A DNA stretch of 9,701 nucleotides from Candidatus Methanoperedentaceae archaeon (GTDB lineage Archaea > Halobacteriota > Methanosarcinia > Methanosarcinales > Methanoperedenaceae). Shown here piece by piece: positions 5,997-9,701 of this stretch (positions are counted from its first letter, which is position 1; every line of letters begins with the position of its first letter). Below the pieces are notes generated by a model that saw only the letters and a list, made by a program, of their open reading frames with translations, did no database searches and was not told where the DNA came from. The stretch covers positions 1-9,701 of the forward strand of contig DAHXMQ010000003.1 in the NCBI GenBank assembly GCA_027371625.1. The letters run 5' to 3'. The position numbers and the translations under genes were made by a program.

Positions 5997-6507
5997 ATCG
6001 CTCTTTTTCGCTGAAGATGCAACCGCAGTATTTTTGCATGTAAAGCCCGAATGCCCTCGCAAGCTCCCGCGATTCCCTGTATCCTTCCCTGAAATCCTCG
6101 TAATAAAATTCGATGCCGTATTCATTCGCGATTTTTTCCCCGACTTTTGCGAGCATCTCATGTTTCTGGTAGGGCGAGATGAGGAGGGTTGTTGTGAAGG
6201 CGTCAAATCCTAATTCTCTTGCGGTTCTTGCAGCTTCGGCGAGCCTGTAGTTATAGCAGAATCCACATCGCTCATCAGAAGCAAGTGCGCCGTGCAGGTA
6301 ATTTTCCATGTCGTATTTTTTATAGATGACCTTCGTCGCCTTCATCTCCGCATATTTTTCAAGCGAGGTAAGCCTGTTTTTATATTCAGTATAAGGATGA
6401 ATGTTCGGGTTATAAAAAAGACCTGTTATCTCATACCCTTCCTCAAGCAGCCGCTTATGCGGGTATGTGAAGCACGGGGCGCAGCAGACGTGGACGAGGA
6501 TTTGCAT
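5977..6507 (-). CDS. queH: QueH-like (DUF208) iron-sulfur protein, epoxyqueuosine reductase family
   Basis: A 176-aa protein with the full DUF208 signature. HVCCAPC at residues 7-12 has the paired Cys8-Cys9 plus Cys12. ERCGFCYNYRL (79-89) carries Cys81 and Cys84, SPYQKHE (111-117) follows, and KYCGCIFSE (159-167) carries Cys161 and Cys163. FYNPNIHPYTEY (31-42) is also family-typical. In bacteria QueH reduces epoxyqueuosine to queuosine with an Fe-S cluster. Archaea normally make archaeosine rather than queuosine, so the bacterial reaction should not be assumed here. All cluster cysteines I expect are present, so it looks functional. It starts at the ATG at 6507 without a strong SD; TTAATACAA on the minus strand (6527-6535), about 24 bases upstream, could be a TATA element. 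The ATP-grasp gene follows with a 20-base overlap. Confidence 0.88.
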   Translation of the reverse strand: MQILVHVCCAPCFTYPHKRLLEEGYEITGLFYNPNIHPYTEYKNRLTSLEKYAEMKATKVIYKKYDMENYLHGALASDERCGFCYNYRLAEAARTARELGFDAFTTTLLISPYQKHEMLAKVGEKIANEYGIEFYYEDFREGYRESRELARAFGLYMQKYCGCIFSEKERYENTGR

Positions 6508-6613
6508 GATAGTAGTTCGATGCGTCTTGTATTAACTGTTATGTAAAGGTGCATACGAAGATGGCTGTTCGACAAGTCAGCCTTGGGAGTAATCAAAGCT
6601 CATTTTTCAATCC

Positions 6614-6724
6614 TCATGCATTACCGATAAACTGTCCAATATATTGCCGATAAATTGCCGATAAACCATATGCTCGTTTCCGGTTGGATGGATTTGCTAT
6701 AACCAGCCAGCCATCTTTGACCCA
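6614..6724 (-). pseudogene. Out-of-frame remnant of the Fic protein's winged-helix C-terminus
   Basis: Read in the frame shifted relative to the Fic gene, this stretch encodes WVKDGWLVIANP, then SNRKRAY and GLSAIYRQYIGQFIGNA before TGA (36 residues). That is the usual end of Fic proteins of this subgroup: the last helix and wing of a winged-helix domain. The frame is closed immediately upstream by TGA, so it cannot be translated alone. The junction with the Fic frame lies about CATGGG (6721-6726). It is the surviving tail of a longer fic gene. The 11-bp near-tandem repeat TTTATCGGCAA (minus strand, 6644-6665, with a variant at 6621-6631) lies inside it and simply encodes the repeated YRQ/FIG motif. 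Confidence 0.75.
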
Positions 6725-7581
6725 TGTTCAGCATATCGCAGCGTTTCATCTTTTGCAGCAGTGAATACATCAGCAAGCGTCTTGATGAAGTATTCAAGCC
6801 ACGATGTGAGGTCAGCTTCTGCGCGCCCTTCGTAATAGTTATGATGTGGGTGAACTGCAAGGGAACGGTAGTAGCCTTCCAGGTCGCGCGCATGGTGTTC
6901 TTCCAACGAGAAGAAGTCGTTCAGCCCGTAACGACCCCTATGCAGGATAAAGGTCGCAAGCAGCCGCGCCGTCCTCCCATTGCCATCGTAGTAGAGATGA
7001 ATGGTGACGAACTGGTAATGTACAAGACCAGCTATGATCGGTACAGGCAGCCCTTCTTTTTCTGCCCTGTGCACCCATTCGACCAATGCAGTCATAAGAG
7101 CGGGCACATCCTTGGCTTCGGGCGGAAGATAAATTATTGCACCTGAAGCTGAATCACAGATGACGTTCTGACCATCCCGGTAAGGAGTGGGTTTAACACG
7201 CGCTCCTTCTTTTATGAGCGCATGAAGCCTTTGAATAAGCTCCTCGCTGAGCGGCATCTTTTTCGCAGCCCATTCCTCCACGCGCAGCAACGCATTCCAG
7301 TAGTTCTTCACCTCGCTGACATCTCTTTCCCGCCCGTGAAAATGCGCCTTTTTTCCTTCAATGACCTGTTCAGCCTCTGACAGCGTCAGGCGGTTGCCTT
7401 CGATGCGTGTAGAATAATGCGTTGAACGTACGCGGGCACGGCGGCGCAGTTCAGCTTCAGCCGCAGGCGGGAGGGGCGTGCGTTCGACCACTGCGCGCGC
7501 GGCTTCGATATCCATCAGCGCACGGGCTATGGCTGGCGTGATTGTATAGCGAGGGCGCCAGAGGGTGTGGGTTTTATTCAT
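6697..7581 (-). CDS. Fic-domain AMPylase, C-terminally truncated by deletion and frameshift
   Basis: The 294-aa product has an N-terminal helical region and a Fic core; Fic enzymes transfer AMP (sometimes another nucleotide moiety) to hydroxyl side chains of target proteins. The catalytic loop is HLYYDGNGRTAR (His195, Asp199, Asn201, Arg203, Arg206); the second position is Leu where HPF or HPY is usual. The self-inhibitory [S/T]xxxE[G/N] motif is STRIEG at 57-62, making it a class II Fic with an N-terminal inhibitory helix. PYRDGQNVI (133-141) and SGAIIYLPPEA (146-156) form the usual substrate-side flap. Relatives continue about 60-80 residues into a winged-helix domain; here the frame ends after RYAEHG with nine residues and TAG, and the tail survives out of frame. 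The catalytic core is intact, so it may still work or be decaying. GC-rich, Arg/Ala-rich codons suggest horizontal acquisition. Confidence 0.88.
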   Translation of the reverse strand: MNKTHTLWRPRYTITPAIARALMDIEAARAVVERTPLPPAAEAELRRRARVRSTHYSTRIEGNRLTLSEAEQVIEGKKAHFHGRERDVSEVKNYWNALLRVEEWAAKKMPLSEELIQRLHALIKEGARVKPTPYRDGQNVICDSASGAIIYLPPEAKDVPALMTALVEWVHRAEKEGLPVPIIAGLVHYQFVTIHLYYDGNGRTARLLATFILHRGRYGLNDFFSLEEHHARDLEGYYRSLAVHPHHNYYEGRAEADLTSWLEYFIKTLADVFTAAKDETLRYAEHGSKMAGWL

Positions 7582-7643
7582 GCTCAGCTTCCAGACTGAT
7601 GCATTTTATTCTCATTGTGTTCATGATGTTCGAGAAATAGGAT

Positions 7644-7671
7644 ATAGTTACCGTGGATAACAGGCAACTAT
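7644..7671. terminator. Hairpin at the 3' end of the RaSEA gene (weak)
   Basis: ATAGTTACC (7644-7652) and GGCAACTAT (7663-7671) form a stem of nine positions with one mismatch and a 10-base loop. The right arm covers the RaSEA stop codon (7668-7670). The sequence after it on the minus strand (ATCCTATTTC) is only mildly T-rich, so termination is uncertain. The rest of the 86-bp gap holds only the Fic promoter region, with a weak AATAAAAT about 25-30 bases before the Fic ATG. Confidence 0.3.
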
Positions 7672-8693
7672 CTAACAATCGGCGCACCAAACGTGAATTC
7701 CTCAAGCTCTACCACCTTTTTCCACAACTCCCTGCACTCGCAGTCAAGGTTACTAAAAACCCCGGTATCCTGTGTGAGCGAGAAAACCCGTATCGCCTCC
7801 GCCACATCCTTATCGCATTTCCCGCAGTTATGGGGACCCCTCGCTGAGCCTGCGCCCACGGGGTCTGACATTATGATAGTCTCTGGCGACGCCTCCTTCC
7901 CTTTTTTGAGCACTTCAACCGCGCTCCACAGCCACGGGGGGCGGTAATCCCCGCGTAGGAACATCTCATCCACGAGCGTTCCCTTCTGGACATTGCAGAG
8001 ATTGATGGATATAGTTTCTGCGTAAGGCGCAGCGTCGCTTATGGACTGTATAATGTCGCTTATGGCAGCGCCCTCTGAAAGGAAAGGAGGCTTGAGGAGC
8101 AGGTAAGCCTTGACCGCGGCGCCTTCCTGCTTTGCAACCTCGCCTGCCCTTACAAAATCCGAGAACGAAAAACCCTTGTTGATGCAATCCTTCCGTATCA
8201 TGTCGTTGCTGGTTTCAAGCCCGATGGCGACCTCAAATCTCTTGCCAAGAGCCGCGATGGATTCGGATAACTTCTCTTTAGTAACATATTCGGGTCTTGT
8301 CTCAGCAATGACTTTTTTCACCCTGTCATCAGCCCCAAGGCGCGAAAGCATCTCTTTCCTGGTCGCTGGAGCAATCTCGCAGTCGTCTAAAAAGCTGCCG
8401 GAGGTGAATATCTTCACGATGAACTCATTATCCTTGCAGCGCGACATGGCATATTCGAACTGCTTTATGAGTTCGTCATGCGAAGGCGGTTCTTGCGCGC
8501 TGTCATACACATACCCGCACATGGTGCAGTTGTTCCACCGGCATCCCTGAGTGCGGAAGATTATGGTGAGCGAGGGAACGGGTTTGCCGTCGAGCAGGTC
8601 TTTTCCCGTCCAGACTGCGGTGGGTTTGTCGGGGGGATTGAATCTGGGTTTGTGTTTGGAGCGGATGGATTGAATTGCGGTGGTTAGGGACAT
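7668..8693 (-). CDS. raSEA: Archaeosine biosynthesis radical SAM protein RaSEA
   Basis: A 341-aa radical SAM enzyme. With ArcS it converts preQ0-lysine at G15 of archaeal tRNA into archaeosine. The cluster motif is Cys51-x4-Cys56-x2-Cys59 in RTQGCRWNNCTMCGY, the family form with an enlarged first spacing. Typical downstream segments include IFTSGSFLDD (95-104), VIAETRPEYV (128-137), a GLETSND stretch (about 158-164) and KAYLLLKPPFLSE (195-207). A Cys-rich C-terminal segment, HNCGKCDKDVA plus a later CEC near 320, is likely a further metal site. Length and order match the family with no damage. The ATG at 8693 is preceded by a TATAAAA (8739-8733, minus strand) giving a leader of about 14 bases without an SD. 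The Fic gene lies downstream on the same strand; the queH-like gene is 1.2 kb further. Confidence 0.93.
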   Translation of the reverse strand: MSLTTAIQSIRSKHKPRFNPPDKPTAVWTGKDLLDGKPVPSLTIIFRTQGCRWNNCTMCGYVYDSAQEPPSHDELIKQFEYAMSRCKDNEFIVKIFTSGSFLDDCEIAPATRKEMLSRLGADDRVKKVIAETRPEYVTKEKLSESIAALGKRFEVAIGLETSNDMIRKDCINKGFSFSDFVRAGEVAKQEGAAVKAYLLLKPPFLSEGAAISDIIQSISDAAPYAETISINLCNVQKGTLVDEMFLRGDYRPPWLWSAVEVLKKGKEASPETIIMSDPVGAGSARGPHNCGKCDKDVAEAIRVFSLTQDTGVFSNLDCECRELWKKVVELEEFTFGAPIVR

Positions 8694-8732
8694 GGTTTTT
8701 ATTCTTTTAATTTATTAAAAATGACACGTAAA

Positions 8733-8739
8733 TTTTATA
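8733..8739 (-). promoter_or_regulatory. TATA box of RaSEA
   Basis: TATAAAA on the minus strand begins 46 bases before the ATG at 8693, predicting a start near 8707 and a very short leader. A second AT-rich stretch at about 8706-8722 is closer to the ATG and less box-like. The 84-bp gap 8694-8777 shows no other feature. Confidence 0.45.
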
Positions 8740-8777
8740 CACTTCAAATTATGAGGTATGGGTTATTTGTAGCTAAG

Positions 8778-9701
8778 TTATTCATTTACACTACTAAGAA
8801 TATCATTAATTTCCGACTCAACGGTTTCCTTTTCTCTGGTCAATTTATCTATGACTTCTTCAAAATATTCTTTTTTCTTCGAATAATAATTTGGAGATAT
8901 TTCCTTTCTAAAATTTAACTCTTCAAGGTATTTTAGCATATTTCGATAATTCTCCAATTCCATTTCTAAATTTTTAATTCTATCTGCCAATTTTGCTTCC
9001 TTATACAACTCATCCAATGGAGTTATTATAATATTTCTATTTTTATGTTTTTTAAATAAACTTATAGCAGGGAACATAAAAATATATCCAATTAGAAAAA
9101 TTAGACCGATTTGCGGAATAGATATCTGTTCTTCCTCAGTTTTTATAGAAAATAAATAGATAGGAGCATCACCAATATTTACTATATTCATACCATAATT
9201 TACATTTTCTAGGTATTGTTGTGAGATATTTTCAATCTGTAAAGTTGATCTTCCGTTTAACCGATATTCACCTATTGTATAAACCAAATTTATTCTTATT
9301 CGCGTTTCGTTTGGAGCATAATAAGATAATTCCATTCCCTTAAGTTTTGCATTTAAGTTCCAACCCTTTGCCCACCAAAAAAATTGACCTTTATTTATTA
9401 AAATAGCAGGCGTATCATTAGCGACGTAAAAAATTTGTCCTTGTCCTTGTTTTAATTCAAAAGGAGAAAAAGTATGAGATACAATTGTTGGAGACAATAA
9501 AGAAAAAATGGCAAAAATAATTAAAGAAGATCCAATAATAGCTAATATGATACCACCAAGAAGAAATCTATTTCCAATTATTTTTAAATAATAGATGTTT
9601 ATTTTAGACTTGACTGCTTTTAAAAAAAGTGATTCAGATATTTTTTTTCTAAATATAGTCAACACTGTAAAAATTATTGATATTATTGTTAGAATACCAG
9701 T
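8778..9701 (-). CDS. Unrecognised membrane-anchored coiled-coil protein, 5' end outside window
   Basis: At least 307 codons are present. A GTG at 9665 could be taken as start, but the frame stays open to the window edge and the 12 extra codons (TGILTIISIIFT) extend a hydrophobic run across it. The GTG would fall inside a membrane helix, so I treat the gene as partial. Counting from the first in-window residue there are hydrophobic segments at about 2-17, 47-69 and 198-216. Between the last two lies an apparently extracytoplasmic, beta-rich domain of about 125 residues with several potential N-glycosylation sequons (NDT, NET, NIS). After the third segment a positively charged KKHKNR is followed by a cytoplasmic coiled coil (about 235-305). 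No family is recognised. Strong A/T bias and Lys/Ile/Asn-rich codons differ from all other genes here, suggesting later acquisition. Confidence 0.7.
   Translation of the reverse strand, partial: TGILTIISIIFTVLTIFRKKISESLFLKAVKSKINIYYLKIIGNRFLLGGIILAIIGSSLIIFAIFSLLSPTIVSHTFSPFELKQGQGQIFYVANDTPAILINKGQFFWWAKGWNLNAKLKGMELSYYAPNETRIRINLVYTIGEYRLNGRSTLQIENISQQYLENVNYGMNIVNIGDAPIYLFSIKTEEEQISIPQIGLIFLIGYIFMFPAISLFKKHKNRNIIITPLDELYKEAKLADRIKNLEMELENYRNMLKYLEELNFRKEISPNYYSKKKEYFEEVIDKLTREKETVESEINDILSSVNE

Noticed and set aside
5997..6206. N-terminal extension of the ATP-grasp frame by 70 codons
   Set aside because: It overlaps the conserved C-terminal half of the queH-like gene in another frame and reads as Ser/Arg-rich non-family sequence; MKILV at 5996 fits the family start.
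6621..6665. Three copies of an 11-bp repeat (TTGCCGATAAA and a variant) as an iteron, att site or CRISPR-like repeat
   Set aside because: They fall exactly within the out-of-frame Fic tail and encode its internally repetitive YRQYIGQFIG segment, which explains them.
8110..8550. 146-codon + strand frame opposite RaSEA
   Set aside because: Shadow of the radical SAM gene.

Overview
The window looks like a chromosomal segment of a methanogen-type or methanotrophic euryarchaeon (Methanosarcinia-like; a Methanoperedens/ANME-2d relative is possible but unproven). The evidence is the gene set: the start of Sep-tRNA:Cys-tRNA synthase (SepCysS), an archaeosine radical-SAM enzyme (RaSEA), an ATP-grasp ligase that best fits methanofuran synthesis (MfnD), and an XRE-CBS regulator of the archaeal type. 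Several genes also have a TATA-like box about 27 bases before the ATG and no Shine-Dalgarno (SD), the archaeal leaderless arrangement. The taxonomic placement is inference.

Layout. 1-299 (-) is the 5' part of a SepCysS gene cut by the window edge. It diverges from the XRE-CBS regulator gene (421-978, +) across an AT-rich promoter region holding dyad repeats. 979-1208 holds a second copy of the same TATA sequence, a nested inverted repeat and a doubtful 57-codon ORF. 1209-3891 (-) is a probable three-gene operon: an unrecognised 267-aa protein, a YfcE/MJ0936-type phosphodiesterase overlapping it by ATGA, and a DRE-TIM metallolyase resembling Re-citrate synthase. A 203-bp divergent promoter region with a 19-bp palindrome separates it from a flippase-like (LPG-synthase transmembrane family) gene at 4095-5114 (+). 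That gene converges, with a 15-bp overlap, on a two-gene minus-strand unit: queH-like (5977-6507), then the ATP-grasp gene (5100-5996), overlapping by 20 bp. Next on the minus strand come a Fic AMPylase gene with a damaged C-terminus (6614-7581) and RaSEA (7668-8693). From about 8694 the sequence becomes strikingly AT-rich, and an unrecognised membrane/coiled-coil protein runs off the right edge.

How the genes relate. Most are housekeeping or cofactor genes: tRNA-dependent Cys synthesis, tRNA G15 modification, probable methanofuran synthesis and probable citrate synthesis. The accessory signals are the Fic gene, which has lost most of its winged-helix tail through a deletion that also shifted the frame, and the AT-rich terminal gene. 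No CRISPR array, rRNA, tRNA, IS element or recognisable multi-gene defence system was found. The best candidates for something undescribed are the 979-1208 transcript/structure, the 267-aa HELLQ protein, and a QueH homologue in an organism where queuosine is not expected.
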